41,108 bases of DNA from Archaeoglobaceae archaeon (GTDB lineage Archaea; Halobacteriota; Archaeoglobi; Archaeoglobales; Archaeoglobaceae), in assembly GCA_015520485.1 (NCBI GenBank), contig WAPX01000033.1:1-41108 (forward strand), given 5' to 3'. Positions within the stretch are counted from its first letter, which is position 1; the number at the start of each line of letters is the position of its first letter. This document shows, piece by piece, positions 22,836 through 32,084 of the stretch. Made by a program: the position numbers and the translations under genes. The notes beneath the pieces were generated by a model. The model was not told the origin of the DNA. It did not search any database and was given only the letters and a program-made list of their open reading frames with translations.

Positions 22836-22867
22836 AAACGTTATAAGCTAACGGGAGAAGCGCCTGC
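22836..22867 (+). promoter_or_regulatory. Promoter of the lipid head-group/DHH/APS-kinase operon
   Basis: CGTTATAAGC near 22838-22847 is a TATA-like element about 25 bases before the ATG at 22868, consistent with a leaderless message. Confidence 0.4.
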
Positions 22868-23443
22868 ATGCTCAGCAAAATAAAGGCTTACACGACTGAA
22901 ATCCTCGACCCCTTCACGAAACTGCTCTGTTCTGCCGGAGTGAAACCGAATTACGTCACCTTTCTCGGTCTGATTACGGGGTTTACAGCTTCGTACTTTA
23001 TCGCAACTTCTCACTTCACCTTAGGAGCGATACTCATACTCCTCAGCGGATTTATGGACATGTTAGATGGAGCTCTTGCAAGAAATTGCGGAAAAGTGAC
23101 AGCTTTTGGTGGATTTCTCGATTCCGTGTTTGACAGATACGTCGATATAGCCGTGTTTGCAGCTTTGGGTTACTGCACGAAGAGATGGTTAGTTGCCATA
23201 CTGGCGATGAGTGGTGCTCTGCTCGTTAGCTACACGAGAGCGAGGGCTGAACACATAATAGACAGGTGCGACGTTGGAATTGCCGAAAGAAGCGAAAGGC
23301 TGCTCATAATCGTTGCTGGTTTGCTGAGCGGATACGTATGGCAGGCTGTGGCGGTTGTTGCCGTGCTCTCTCACCTTACGGCCATTCACAGGGTTGTCTA
23401 CACGAACGCGAGGCTGAAAAAAATTAAAAAACGCCGGCTTTAA
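22868..23443 (+). CDS. CDP-alcohol phosphotransferase (archaetidylinositol-phosphate synthase type)
   Basis: A 191-residue membrane enzyme of the CDP-alcohol phosphotransferase family, which transfers CDP-archaeol or a CDP-inositol unit to an alcohol in polar lipid synthesis. The family signature D-x2-DG-x2-AR-x8-G-x3-D-x3-D is visible as DMLDGALAR followed by GGFLDSVFD, binding the two catalytic metals. It has about six hydrophobic helices and a basic C-terminus (RLKKIKKRRL). The N-terminal KPNYVTFLGLITG is typical of the archaeal inositol-phosphate branch; other head groups remain possible. It is the first gene of an apparent four-gene operon and divergent from a geranylgeranyl reductase. 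Confidence 0.88.
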   Translation: MLSKIKAYTTEILDPFTKLLCSAGVKPNYVTFLGLITGFTASYFIATSHFTLGAILILLSGFMDMLDGALARNCGKVTAFGGFLDSVFDRYVDIAVFAALGYCTKRWLVAILAMSGALLVSYTRARAEHIIDRCDVGIAERSERLLIIVAGLLSGYVWQAVAVVAVLSHLTAIHRVVYTNARLKKIKKRRL

Positions 23444-23463
23444 AAAATAGGAAGGTGTTTAAA

Positions 23464-24456
23464 ATGAAAATGAAGGTAATAGTTCACCACTGGGACGCTG
23501 ACGGAATAAGTTCAGCGGCGATTCTCATGAGAGAGATCGGTAAAATGCCCGTGTTCTCTCCTCCAGTAGGTGAGTTTAGATTCGATGCAAGAATTGAAAG
23601 CGGCGTTTCTTCCTCGGAACTCGCTTACTTCGTTGATCTAAACATGCCAGAGGAAGTTTTGAAGTTAGCCGATTCGAACTTGCTGAAAAGGGCTGTTTTT
23701 ATAGACCACCACATACAGAAGCCAATAGTCCACGAAAAAATAGTTTACCACAACCCGCTGAGCAGGGGTGTTGCCTATCCATCCGCGAGCTTCGTTGTTT
23801 CCGAGATGTTCGACCACTCTTCGTACCTGACGCTTCTCGGCGGTTTGGGAGATGTTGGTGAAAGTCTTTTCGAAATGGAGGATTTTGGAGAGAGGGCGGA
23901 GAAAATTATGGAGAGCGAAGGTCTGGAAAAGAGAGACCTGATTGAAGCCGTGAGGCTCGTGGATTCGAACTACATGTGCGTGGACAGGTATGGGGTTGAG
24001 GAGGCTGCCCTTTTCCTCCGTAAAGCCGGGATAGACGACGTTTTGGAGAGAGAGGACTGGATTGAGAAGGCAAGAGAGGTGGAGGAAGAAATAAGCAGAG
24101 CTGTCAGTGAGGCAAAAATAAAAAATGGAGTTGCTTTTGTCAGCTTCTTTTCATCAAACGCAATCATATCAAAGGTCATCAGGGAAATCGTCTGGAAAAG
24201 AAAGGCAAAGCTGTGCGTTGCTGTAAACAAAGGATTTAACGGAAAGTACCAGATATACTTAAGGGTTGGAAAAGGTAACGAAAACGTGAAAAAGCTCATA
24301 GAGAGGCTGAGAGGTGCAGGCATTAACGCAGGAGGAAAAGCCGAAGTCTTCGGCTGTGTTTTTAACGCTGACGAGAGTGCGATGAAAAAAGCAATGGAGA
24401 TCATTAAGGACGGAGTCAGAGAAATGGGATTCGATTTATCAGAGGTGATGCGATGA
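23464..24456 (+). CDS. DHH-family phosphoesterase
   Basis: About 330 residues. The N-terminal DHH domain has HHWDADGISSAAIL (motif I), YFVDLN (motif II) and FIDHHIQKP (motif III, the DHH), with a Gly-rich GGLGDVG later. The C-terminal part includes a DHHA1-like region with RLRGAGINAGGKAEVFG. DHH enzymes of this size are manganese-dependent exonucleases or pAp/oligonucleotide phosphatases. The ATG at 23464 was preferred since GGAAGGTG lies 6 nt upstream; the in-frame GTG at 23455 is part of that site. It lies 20 bases after the phosphotransferase and overlaps the next gene by 4 bases (ATGA). With an APS kinase in the operon, pAp removal is a plausible role. Confidence 0.85.
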   Translation: MKMKVIVHHWDADGISSAAILMREIGKMPVFSPPVGEFRFDARIESGVSSSELAYFVDLNMPEEVLKLADSNLLKRAVFIDHHIQKPIVHEKIVYHNPLSRGVAYPSASFVVSEMFDHSSYLTLLGGLGDVGESLFEMEDFGERAEKIMESEGLEKRDLIEAVRLVDSNYMCVDRYGVEEAALFLRKAGIDDVLEREDWIEKAREVEEEISRAVSEAKIKNGVAFVSFFSSNAIISKVIREIVWKRKAKLCVAVNKGFNGKYQIYLRVGKGNENVKKLIERLRGAGINAGGKAEVFGCVFNADESAMKKAMEIIKDGVREMGFDLSEVMR

Positions 24457-25841
24457 CTGAAAGCTGCAAGAGAGTTTTCGTAATCGGACTGGATTCCGCT
24501 CCTCCAGAACTGCTGTTTGACAGATTCATCGACGACCTGCCAAACGTAAAGAGGATAGTGAAAGCATCAATTCACGGCGCGATGGCGAGCACGATTCCCG
24601 CCATAACCATTCCCGCCTGGATCTGCATGGCAACAGGAAAAACGCCGGGTGAACTCGGTTTGTACGGTTTCAGGCACAGAAAAGGCAACAGTTACAGTGA
24701 TATATGGATAGCTCACAGCCTCATGGTAAAGGAAAAGGCGATATGGGACTACATAGCCCCGAAGAAGTCTGTTTTAATAGGCATCCCTCCCTCTTACCCG
24801 CCCAAACCCGTTAACGGCTGGCTCGTCTCCTGCTTTATAACGCCGGACAGCAGCGTTAACTACACCTATCCGAAAGAATTCAAAAAAGAAGTGGAAAGCG
24901 TCGTTGGAGACTACATATTCGACGTCCCCTTCAGAAAGGACGACAGAGACAGCATAGTGGAGGGCGTCTGGGAGATGACGGAGAAGAGGTTTGAGCTGAT
25001 AAGGTACATGATTGAAAACAAGAACTGGGATTACTTCGAGTTCGTGGAAATAGGGCTTGACAGAATACACCACGCCTTCTGGAGATTTTTTGACGAAACG
25101 CACCACCTGCACGAAAAGGGAAAGTACGAAAAAGTGATACCCGAATACTATAAACTGCTCGATAAAGAAATCGGAAAGACAGTAAAGCTTTTAGACGAAA
25201 ACACGGCGATAGCAATAGTTTCCGATCACGGAATAAAAAAGATGAAGGGCTGTTTTGCCGTGAACCAGTGGCTGATAGAGGAGGGACTGCTGAAAGTTAA
25301 AAACAGAGAAAAACTGGAAAAACCGGGAATTAGGCTGGAGCAGCTCGACATCGACTGGGAAAAAACCGTGGCGTGGGCGTGGGGAGGATACTACGCAAGG
25401 ATTTTCCTCAACGTGGAGGGAAGAGAGGCAAAGGGTGTAGTAAAGAAATCCGAATACGAAAGTGTAAGAGATGAGGTTGCTGATGCAGTGAGAAGCATAA
25501 GGGGTATTGACGGAGAAAAATGGAATACCAAGGTGTTCTATCCCGAAAATATTTACCCCGTGTGCAGGGGTGATAAGCCGGATATGATGGTTTACTTCGA
25601 CAACCTGTACTGGCGCTCAGCCGGAACTCTCGGTTACGAAACGCCCTACCTGCTTGAAAACGATACCGGGCCGGATGATGCTGTCCACTCAGAATACGGC
25701 GTTTTCGCATTAAAACTTCCGGAAGGAACTGGTGAGGGCAGGGAAATAACCTGCAGCATATACGACTTTGCCCCGACAGTTCTCAGCCTGTTCGGCCTGA
25801 ACCCCGAAAAGCTGGGGCTGAGGGGGAATGTTCTGGTATGA
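24453..25841 (+). CDS. Alkaline-phosphatase-superfamily phosphodiesterase/sulfatase-like enzyme
   Basis: A 462-residue member of the type I phosphodiesterase/nucleotide pyrophosphatase group. Metal-site landmarks are Asp14 (GLDSAPP), the nucleophile Thr52 (ITIPAW), the GLDRIHHAF segment, SDHGIKKMKG and the C-terminal DAVHSEYG histidine. No signal peptide or membrane helix is seen, so it should act in the cytoplasm. Relatives hydrolyse phosphate mono- and diesters, phosphonates or sulfate esters, or transfer phosphoglycerol groups. The start overlaps the DHH stop and the stop overlaps the APS kinase start, giving tight coupling. The neighbours suggest work on nucleotide or lipid phosphoesters, possibly sulfated compounds. 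Substrate unknown. Confidence 0.85.
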   Translation: MTESCKRVFVIGLDSAPPELLFDRFIDDLPNVKRIVKASIHGAMASTIPAITIPAWICMATGKTPGELGLYGFRHRKGNSYSDIWIAHSLMVKEKAIWDYIAPKKSVLIGIPPSYPPKPVNGWLVSCFITPDSSVNYTYPKEFKKEVESVVGDYIFDVPFRKDDRDSIVEGVWEMTEKRFELIRYMIENKNWDYFEFVEIGLDRIHHAFWRFFDETHHLHEKGKYEKVIPEYYKLLDKEIGKTVKLLDENTAIAIVSDHGIKKMKGCFAVNQWLIEEGLLKVKNREKLEKPGIRLEQLDIDWEKTVAWAWGGYYARIFLNVEGREAKGVVKKSEYESVRDEVADAVRSIRGIDGEKWNTKVFYPENIYPVCRGDKPDMMVYFDNLYWRSAGTLGYETPYLLENDTGPDDAVHSEYGVFALKLPEGTGEGREITCSIYDFAPTVLSLFGLNPEKLGLRGNVLV

Positions 25842-26356
25842 GCTTCGTCGTATGGATTACCGGACCGAGTGGAGCCGGTAAAACCACTTTGGCAAATGCA
25901 CTGCACGAAAAGCTTGAGGAGATGGGATACACTGCAGAAGTCCTCGACGGAGACGGGATAAGGAGCAAACTCTATCCAGACCTTGGATTTAGCAGAGAGG
26001 AGAGGGAAATGCACAACAAGGTGGTCGTCCACTTTGCGGAAACCCTGGCGAGGAATGGAGTTATAGCCATAGTTTCCGTAATAGCTCCGTACAGGTCTTC
26101 GAGGGAGTACGCGAGGAAAGAGATAAAGAACTTCATGGAGGTGTACCTGAAATGTCCGGTGGACGTGAGAATTAAAAGAGATCCAAAGGGGCTGTACAAC
26201 AAGGCTCTGAAGGGAGAGCTGAAGGAGCTCACGGGTTTGGATGGGGTTTACGAGGAGCCCGAGAATCCTGAGCTCGTCCTGCACACGCACAGAATGAGTG
26301 TGGAAGAGGAAGTGGAGGCTGTAATAAGAAAGGCAAAGGAGATGGGGTTTTTGTGA
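25838..26356 (+). CDS. cysC: Adenylylsulfate (APS) kinase
   Basis: A 172-residue kinase that phosphorylates adenosine 5'-phosphosulfate to PAPS. Walker A is GPSGAGKTT (9-17). APS-binding motifs are LDGDGIRSKLYPDLGFSREE (39-58) and RNGVIAIVSVIAPYRSSR. The later RDPKGLYNKALKGE and GLDGVYEEPENPEL are close to canonical CysC. The dissimilatory sulfate pathway uses APS directly, so a dedicated APS kinase points to PAPS-dependent sulfation or assimilation. It is the last gene of the operon and ends 40 bases from the convergent cas3. Length is slightly short but complete. Confidence 0.92.
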   Translation: MSFVVWITGPSGAGKTTLANALHEKLEEMGYTAEVLDGDGIRSKLYPDLGFSREEREMHNKVVVHFAETLARNGVIAIVSVIAPYRSSREYARKEIKNFMEVYLKCPVDVRIKRDPKGLYNKALKGELKELTGLDGVYEEPENPELVLHTHRMSVEEEVEAVIRKAKEMGFL

Positions 26357-26396
26357 TTTTGTTTTTTGGATCGTATCTGATATTTTTATTATATAA
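26357..26396. terminator. AT-rich bidirectional terminator between cysC and cas3
   Basis: Between the two convergent stops the plus strand has TTTTGTTTTTTGG and TATTTTTATTATATAATT, and the minus strand has T-runs from the opposite side. It can end both transcripts. Confidence 0.5.
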
Positions 26397-28778
26397 TTAC
26401 AAAATATATATGCCGTTAACTCCTGCACTGTAATCAAATCCTATCTCGTAACTGTATGGATAGCAGCAAATCCAGTATGTTTTCGTTCTTTTATTTTTAT
26501 TTTTTGGAACCTCTACAGGGTAAAAACATCCTAAGCTTTCTTTTAGATCTCTCTGCAAATAATATAACGGTATTTTTGCCATATTTTCGATTTTGAGAGC
26601 ATCATTAGCCTTTTCTCTGTAGATACACTCGGGTATAACGTCAACATGCTGAATTTTTTCATCTCTTACTCTGAATATTCTCCCCGTTTCCTCATCAAAT
26701 GCAATGTCTTTCCACCTGTATCCAAAGATCGTGCATTCTATGAAGATAGACAACAAATTACTTGGTATATCGAATGTGTAATCTGCATAAACCCTGTCAC
26801 AAAACTCTTTAATGTTTCTGTAACTTATTGGCCTTTGGTACTCTCCTGTGAACAATTGCACTTTCCTGAGCAACTCTTCTTCGTAGGGATAACATTTTTC
26901 TGGTAAAAATATTTTTAAAGTATGCTCAATTTTATTTCTCCAGTTTTTACCCTTTCTGTTAAGTCTTCCAGCCCTCTGCCCGAGGGCATCTGGTGGGGCC
27001 AGTTCAGAATACATAATGTCACACGAAATGTCTAACGAAATTTCAATTACCTGAGTTGCAACCAGAATAAAGGGTTTGTTTTTGATTCTACTGTAAATTT
27101 CGTTCTCTTTTCTCACCCTATCGTTGTAAGTAAATTGAGAGTGATAGAGCATTATGTTTAGATCATCTATGTTTTTTAATTCATCTTTCAGCATTAAATA
27201 AAGCTGTTTTGCTCTTTCAACAGTATTTAAAATTACAAACTGTGTTAGCCCTTTTCTGTAGTTTTCTGCGATCTCAGTTATGACATCGTCACTAAATACT
27301 GAACTCTCATATAATTCAAGCTTGAACGGTTTGGATTCAAGACCCTCTTTATCAGTAATGTGTTTGTAGTTGCTATTCAGCTCTTTAAGCATAAAATCTG
27401 GTAAAGTTCCGGACATGAGTAAATGAGGGATGTCCATTTTTGTTAGTAACCTAAACAGTGTCAGCAGGTGCTCCAAGGTTAACTTCTCATAGTAGTGCAC
27501 TTCATCGAAAATAATAACAGCATTTTGTAAATTTCCCAGAGCAAAATCAGCCTGACTGAAACCCTTAACGAATGAGTATAGCAGGTGATCGATTGTCGTA
27601 ATTGTTATCGGTTTGAAAAAGATACTTCCTTTGAAAGTCTCGCCTCTTATTTCATCCAAGTCTTTTTCTTCCTCAAATTCCTCTTCTTTTTCTTTCTTTG
27701 AATCGTCCCTGAGTTTTATGAAGCTTCTTCCGTGATAAAGTCCAACGTTTTTCTCACCAAATATGGCTTTTAGTCTGTCATACATGGCATTGCTTGTTGT
27801 CTGTGTGGGCATTGCGAAAACGATCTTATTTCTTCTGTGTTTTTTCAGTGCATTCAGTGCCCATAGCAACGCTGCCTCAGTTTTACCTCTACCACACGGA
27901 GCAAAGAGTGTTACAAATTTTGGTGCATCAAGTAGATCTTTTTGGAATCTGTATAGATTTTTACCTCCAAGAATCTTTGTAATGGGGTCATTAACTTGCA
28001 GAACTGGAACATATTCGTCTGGATTTTCGAGAACACTGTCGAATAGTTTTTCTTCGCAGTCGTTGTCTTTTACAAATTTCGAGAAGTGGGCACTTGAGTA
28101 GTCATCGCATGTCTGAAGTATTGCAAATAAATAAGTAAATACTGATTTAATCCGTTCCCAGCTTTTACTCTCATTTACAAATCTATTTATTTTTTTAATA
28201 AAATTATTTCTAGCTGTGTCAATTACTTTTGGTCTTGGCCTCGACTCGTGAATTACGATATCAAGTTTATTGAATTCAAAAAACTCATTGAACCCGAGGT
28301 CTGTGTAGACTTTCGTGGCATTGTTCACGAACTTTTTTATCTCATCTACGAGAAAAGTGGGTCTCTCAAACCGATCGTGATCGCAATATATCTGGTCATA
28401 TAGCTGGGTGTGATGACCGAGAATTGCAGCAAGCTCTATTTGAACATCTATAATTGTATCTGTGAAAGACTCGTAAAGCAAAAAGAAGCCGTAGTAGGCA
28501 TGTGGGTACTTTTGAGATCTTTTGTTTTGCCTGATATTTCTCTGAAACTCTTTTGTCAGTTTTCCTATGTCATGGAGGTATACTGTTAAAAAGAGGTTTC
28601 TCAAGAACTTTTCTTGGTTTAACCCCCATCTTTCGCAGAACTGGGTGATTACGCTGTAATTTTGCCGGATGTACGCTTTGAGTATTTTAAGTGCATCTTT
28701 GGTGTGGCCTTCAAGGGTCTGGAAGTATTTTTCTCCGTTTTTAAGTTCAAGTTTGGCTAAAGCTGAAAAACAATTCAA
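26397..28778 (-). CDS. cas3: Cas3 helicase-nuclease (HD + DExH)
   Basis: A 793-residue type I CRISPR effector that unwinds and degrades target DNA recruited by Cascade. The N-terminal HD nuclease has His25, His69-Asp70 (YLHDIGKL) and His122-His123 (LGHHTQ). The helicase has Walker A APCGRGKTE (293-301), DEVH (425-428), SGTLP (456-460), ATQVIEISLDIS and QRAGRLNRKGK (motif VI). All catalytic motifs look intact. The TTG start, one base after the cmr6 stop, is supported by GGGAGG about 10 nt upstream. It is the last gene of the long Cas operon, separated from its type I partners cas5 and cas7 by the whole Cmr module. Confidence 0.95.
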   Translation of the reverse strand: MNCFSALAKLELKNGEKYFQTLEGHTKDALKILKAYIRQNYSVITQFCERWGLNQEKFLRNLFLTVYLHDIGKLTKEFQRNIRQNKRSQKYPHAYYGFFLLYESFTDTIIDVQIELAAILGHHTQLYDQIYCDHDRFERPTFLVDEIKKFVNNATKVYTDLGFNEFFEFNKLDIVIHESRPRPKVIDTARNNFIKKINRFVNESKSWERIKSVFTYLFAILQTCDDYSSAHFSKFVKDNDCEEKLFDSVLENPDEYVPVLQVNDPITKILGGKNLYRFQKDLLDAPKFVTLFAPCGRGKTEAALLWALNALKKHRRNKIVFAMPTQTTSNAMYDRLKAIFGEKNVGLYHGRSFIKLRDDSKKEKEEEFEEEKDLDEIRGETFKGSIFFKPITITTIDHLLYSFVKGFSQADFALGNLQNAVIIFDEVHYYEKLTLEHLLTLFRLLTKMDIPHLLMSGTLPDFMLKELNSNYKHITDKEGLESKPFKLELYESSVFSDDVITEIAENYRKGLTQFVILNTVERAKQLYLMLKDELKNIDDLNIMLYHSQFTYNDRVRKENEIYSRIKNKPFILVATQVIEISLDISCDIMYSELAPPDALGQRAGRLNRKGKNWRNKIEHTLKIFLPEKCYPYEEELLRKVQLFTGEYQRPISYRNIKEFCDRVYADYTFDIPSNLLSIFIECTIFGYRWKDIAFDEETGRIFRVRDEKIQHVDVIPECIYREKANDALKIENMAKIPLYYLQRDLKESLGCFYPVEVPKNKNKRTKTYWICCYPYSYEIGFDYSAGVNGIYIL

Positions 28779-28779
28779 A

Positions 28780-30012
28780 TTATACTAACCTCCCGTAGCC
28801 CAGACTCGTTTTAGCTCCAACACCGTGTTCCTTCAGAGCTTCTTTAAGGATTGCTGCGGCTTTATCGAGGAGAGATAAATCTGTTTCGTCGTTATGTGGT
28901 GCAATTGCGAACTGGAATTCAGTACCATCTGGAACAGTCAGGAAGAAGATGGGGTTCGGGCTGTGCCAGTCTCCCGGTGGTTCATTTCCTTGGTAATAGG
29001 GCTGATGGTGGGGGTTCATGATGTCGAGTTCCAGTACGGGTTTGCCTTTGATGGATGCTGGGTCGGGAAATGCGTCAAAGAAAATAACCGAGCCTTCCTG
29101 TTTTTGAGTTCCAAAAATTTTGCGGGCGTCACCAAATGTAACGCTTTTACCGTTCACTCCAAAACTGAAGTTTTCAAATTCTTTTGTTTTATCATCGTTT
29201 GGCTCTTCCAATAGCTTTTGAATTTTTCCAGCCAGTTCAAAAAAGTCATTTTCCGAAAATTTTGACTCAAGACGGCTGTAATTGTCTTCAACGAGTTTAT
29301 AGATGGTATAATGCTTCGCAACACCTTTCAAAGCTGAACCCGGAATGTAAGGAACTCCGTAGTTGCGATGTAAGCGAATGCTCGTTTCGTAAACGCTTTC
29401 GTCGCCCAAACCTACGATCAGGCGTGATCTCGTTTTCAGCTTAAATGTTTTAATTTCGAGATTGTTATACAATCCATCTAAGAGCTTTTCAAAAAATTGT
29501 ATATATTCATCGAAGATTTTTTTACTAATAAAAATATCAAAAACATTGTATTTTTCAATCTTGTCGAGATTTTCTTTAATAGATTTAACGATTGCGTTTA
29601 CCTCTTTTAACTGTTTTTTGTTATTTTTATTGAATAGCTTTTTTGCTTGATCTATTTTCTTAGAATCGATGCTGAAGACATTACCGTCTTCAACAAGGTT
29701 AAGAATATTTTTGAGGTTTTCTAAAACTTCTACTTTTTCGACTTTTTCGTTATCCTGTCCGTTAATTTCCACAATACCAATGAGTTTATTCAGACTATCA
29801 ATTAGCTTACTGATTTCTGCTTCAATTCGACTGTAATTTTTAAGTAAACTTACGGAAAATACTTTAGCTTTATTGGATGAATTCAATAAGGCACTTTCAT
29901 TAATGTATTTATCGAAGTAAAGTGATAAGTTTAGACTCCCATCTACTATAGCTTCTTTGAAGGCATACCACCCCAAACTTCTCAAGTAATAGTCTTGAAG
30001 AAAAACTTTCAT
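28780..30012 (-). CDS. cmr6: Cmr6, type III-B RAMP subunit
   Basis: A 410-residue RAMP (Cas7-like) protein that caps the backbone of the Cmr complex. The recognisable C-terminal ~220 residues contain RSRLIVGLGDESVYE, IPGSALKGVAKHYT (glycine-rich RAMP loop), FGDARKIFG, IFFDAFPDP, ELDIMNPHHQPYY and the final GVGAKTSLGYGRL. The first ~190 residues are Lys/Asn-rich and helical, much longer than in usual Cmr6 proteins, and are not matched to a known domain. The start overlaps the cmr5 stop by 4 bases. No frame break is seen, so the long N-terminus is real coding sequence. Confidence 0.92.
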   Translation of the reverse strand: MKVFLQDYYLRSLGWYAFKEAIVDGSLNLSLYFDKYINESALLNSSNKAKVFSVSLLKNYSRIEAEISKLIDSLNKLIGIVEINGQDNEKVEKVEVLENLKNILNLVEDGNVFSIDSKKIDQAKKLFNKNNKKQLKEVNAIVKSIKENLDKIEKYNVFDIFISKKIFDEYIQFFEKLLDGLYNNLEIKTFKLKTRSRLIVGLGDESVYETSIRLHRNYGVPYIPGSALKGVAKHYTIYKLVEDNYSRLESKFSENDFFELAGKIQKLLEEPNDDKTKEFENFSFGVNGKSVTFGDARKIFGTQKQEGSVIFFDAFPDPASIKGKPVLELDIMNPHHQPYYQGNEPPGDWHSPNPIFFLTVPDGTEFQFAIAPHNDETDLSLLDKAAAILKEALKEHGVGAKTSLGYGRLV

Positions 30013-30656
30013 TCTACATCACCCACTTCAAGCATAGCGTCTGCAAACCTCCTCATCCACTTCAACAGCTCAATCGTTTCCTTTGTCGCATGTAGAACGT
30101 CAAGTGAAGTCGTTTCGTCTTTCCTGAACCAATCAAGGACATCTTCAGCATTTTTGATTATACCGATCTCACTGTTCTTAAGCCAATCGTTTATAGCTGT
30201 GTACAAAATTAGATATGCTATTTTGTCGTGTTTCAAAACATCTAAAACTTGTTTTTTGTATCCATCGGCTTCACCATTTTTACAAGCGTTTTTGAATTCC
30301 CTTATAATCCCCGGAATCTTTTCCGGCTGCACACCGATTTTCGATATGTAGAAAGCCATAGTATTTCCCAAGTCATTCACTAAGATCATCGTGGGTGATC
30401 GACTTATATAAGATGACAATTTTTCTTCAAGAGTCTTTTGAAATTTGTTATCTAAAATATTCTTTTTCTTACCTTTTTTGTCAGTTCTTAGAACATCGAA
30501 TTCATCCTTCGTTAAACTAACGTTCGTTTTGCAAATAATTTTAAGTAGTTCATTTAATCTTGCAAGATTTTCCATATCCCTAAGCTCTACCACTTTCTTA
30601 AGTAGATCGTAAGCAAAGTTAGACCTTTTTTGTTCCAGACTCCGCAGAACGTTCAT
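30009..30656 (-). CDS. cmr5: Cmr5, type III-B small subunit
   Basis: A 215-residue helical protein. Cmr5 lines the inner filament of the Cmr complex beside the target RNA. Family landmarks are the N-terminal RSLEQKRSNFAYD, the PTMILVNDLGNTMAFYISK segment (about 108-126), AYLILYTAINDWL and the final ATKETIELLKWMRRFADAML. It is longer than the usual ~130-170 residues because of a Lys/Asp-rich segment (about 50-90). It overlaps cmr4 and cmr6 by 4 bases on each side. The identification is good because both conserved helices and the operon position agree. Confidence 0.9.
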   Translation of the reverse strand: MNVLRSLEQKRSNFAYDLLKKVVELRDMENLARLNELLKIICKTNVSLTKDEFDVLRTDKKGKKKNILDNKFQKTLEEKLSSYISRSPTMILVNDLGNTMAFYISKIGVQPEKIPGIIREFKNACKNGEADGYKKQVLDVLKHDKIAYLILYTAINDWLKNSEIGIIKNAEDVLDWFRKDETTSLDVLHATKETIELLKWMRRFADAMLEVGDVE

Positions 30657-31732
30657 GTTTCACCACCCCGAATTTTAGCATTAACGAAACCCTTACCAAC
30701 CGTTTCGTTACCTCCAATTTGCAAGTGACTGTCCACATTTTCAAGTTCTTTAGCCATTTTTTCAACGCAATCATCTAAACTACTACAGCCAAATGCCTTC
30801 ATTATTGCCATCTCATTTCTCCTTCTTTCCTTGTCATTCTTACCCCAAATCCTTGGTTTTCCAATCGTTATAAGTGAGTACAGCAGAGTATCGCTTGGTA
30901 AATACTCTTCGTACCACAAAGCACCTCTTTGAACTGTTCCAGTATTCGCGTCGATTTTGACTCTAGCGACGATTTCAGTCGTCGTAGTTACGAATGCCGT
31001 AAAAACATCATCGCTGACTATTACAAGCTTTTTATCTAATTTATCCTTGACGTTTTCTGGTAGAATTTCTTTAAGCAAATTTACTAAAGCTTTTTTATCG
31101 TTGTTGCTATTTTCTTTCTTTTTGTCATTGTTGTTAGCTTCAAGCAGTAAATCCTCAAGAACTACGTAATTTTTACTGTTCCTCTTGACTACAAGATCGC
31201 TTCCAAAAACTACGGCATTCGTTTCAGATAATGTCTGTTTTTCACAACTTCCGTTTTCTTCTTCGCTGTCATCTGTTAGCCTCTTAATAAATTTTCTGAC
31301 TGTTTCTATATTTTTGTTTCCTATATTTTTATTCTTGCTTTCTTCGTTGATTTCGTTAATTTTTGACATAAACTCGACATCTTCAACAAATCTCTCCAAA
31401 ACCAACGGACACGTAACGTAAGCAAAGACACCCTTCAAGCTCCTAACGGGGAACAGCAAAATCTTGGCGTCGCCGACGCTTATAGCTCCCGCATGATCTG
31501 ATGCTTTGTTGGTGTCGGGACCGAAAATAACCCTCGTTTTTTCTTTGTCGGTGTTATCAGTTTTTTCGTAAGCTCTCCTCAAAACACCCTTCAAACTCTG
31601 CCCCCAAATTACCGGAAACTGCGTATGCCTCTCCCTGTGTATCGGCAAATCCACGACACTAAGCTCCGCCCCGCTCCCCGCATGCACGGGCGTTATGCTG
31701 TATAAACCCAAAATAACAGCTTTTTCAAACAC
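30653..31732 (-). CDS. cmr4: Cmr4, type III-B Cas7-like backbone and RNA-cleaving subunit
   Basis: About 359 residues. Cmr4 forms the repeated backbone that cuts target RNA every six nucleotides. The N-terminal RAMP start gives [12 protein letters not shown], then Asp28 in VVDLPIHRE, the expected cleavage aspartate, and [13 protein letters not shown] (glycine-rich loop). [20 protein letters not shown] and [16 protein letters not shown] are also typical. A Lys/Asn-rich loop near residue 205-220 is an insertion. The GTG at 31732 was chosen over one at 31741, because GGAGG lies 8 nt upstream. The start overlaps the hepT stop, which places the toxin gene inside the coupled Cmr message. Confidence 0.93.
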   Translation of the reverse strand: MFEKAVILGLYSITPVHAGSGAELSVVDLPIHRERHTQFPVIWGQSLKGVLRRAYEKTDNTDKEKTRVIFGPDTNKASDHAGAISVGDAKILLFPVRSLKGVFAYVTCPLVLERFVEDVEFMSKINEINEESKNKNIGNKNIETVRKFIKRLTDDSEEENGSCEKQTLSETNAVVFGSDLVVKRNSKNYVVLEDLLLEANNNDKKKENSNNDKKALVNLLKEILPENVKDKLDKKLVIVSDDVFTAFVTTTTEIVARVKIDANTGTVQRGALWYEEYLPSDTLLYSLITIGKPRIWGKNDKERRRNEMAIMKAFGCSSLDDCVEKMAKELENVDSHLQIGGNETVGKGFVNAKIRGGET

Positions 31733-32084
31733 GACTATCACCTCCTTCAGCTTCGTTCAACAACACCTCAAAAACAGGCTTAATTCTCGGAATGTCTTTC
31801 TTGACAGTTAGCCACACAACTTCCAAATCAACGCCAAAATAAGCGTGAATCAGCTTATCTCTCATGCCAGCGATAGACTTCCACGGAATTTCCGGATGTC
31901 TTTCCTTTAGCTCATTGGAGATGTTTTTAACTGCCTCACCGATTATCTCCAAAGCCCTTACAACCGCATATTGTGTCCTTACGTCTTCCAAGAAGTCATC
32001 GAAGTCCATACCTTCTACAAACTCCTCAATTCTTTCAATTGCGTTCAATACATCTCTGACGTAATCGGTATCACTTCTCCTCAT
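31725..32084 (-). CDS. hepT: HepT, HEPN ribonuclease toxin
   Basis: A 119-residue HEPN-domain (DUF86) protein. The catalytic R-x4-H-x-Y motif is Arg75-DKLI-His80-A-Tyr82 in [11 protein letters not shown], preceded by the helix [14 protein letters not shown]. HepT toxins cleave RNA; the MntA partner silences them by adding AMP to the motif tyrosine. Here the gene overlaps mntA by 4 bases and cmr4 by 8 bases, so the pair is embedded in the Cmr operon between csx1 and cmr4. Length and motif are intact, so the toxin should be active. Confidence 0.92.
   Translation of the reverse strand: MRRSDTDYVRDVLNAIERIEEFVEGMDFDDFLEDVRTQYAVVRALEIIGEAVKNISNELKERHPEIPWKSIAGMRDKLIHAYFGVDLEVVWLTVKKDIPRIKPVFEVLLNEAEGGDSRV

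Noticed and set aside
25646-26437. 263-residue open frame opposite the AP-superfamily and APS kinase genes
   Set aside because: It is the antisense shadow of two well-identified enzymes; its protein is compositionally odd and matches no family.
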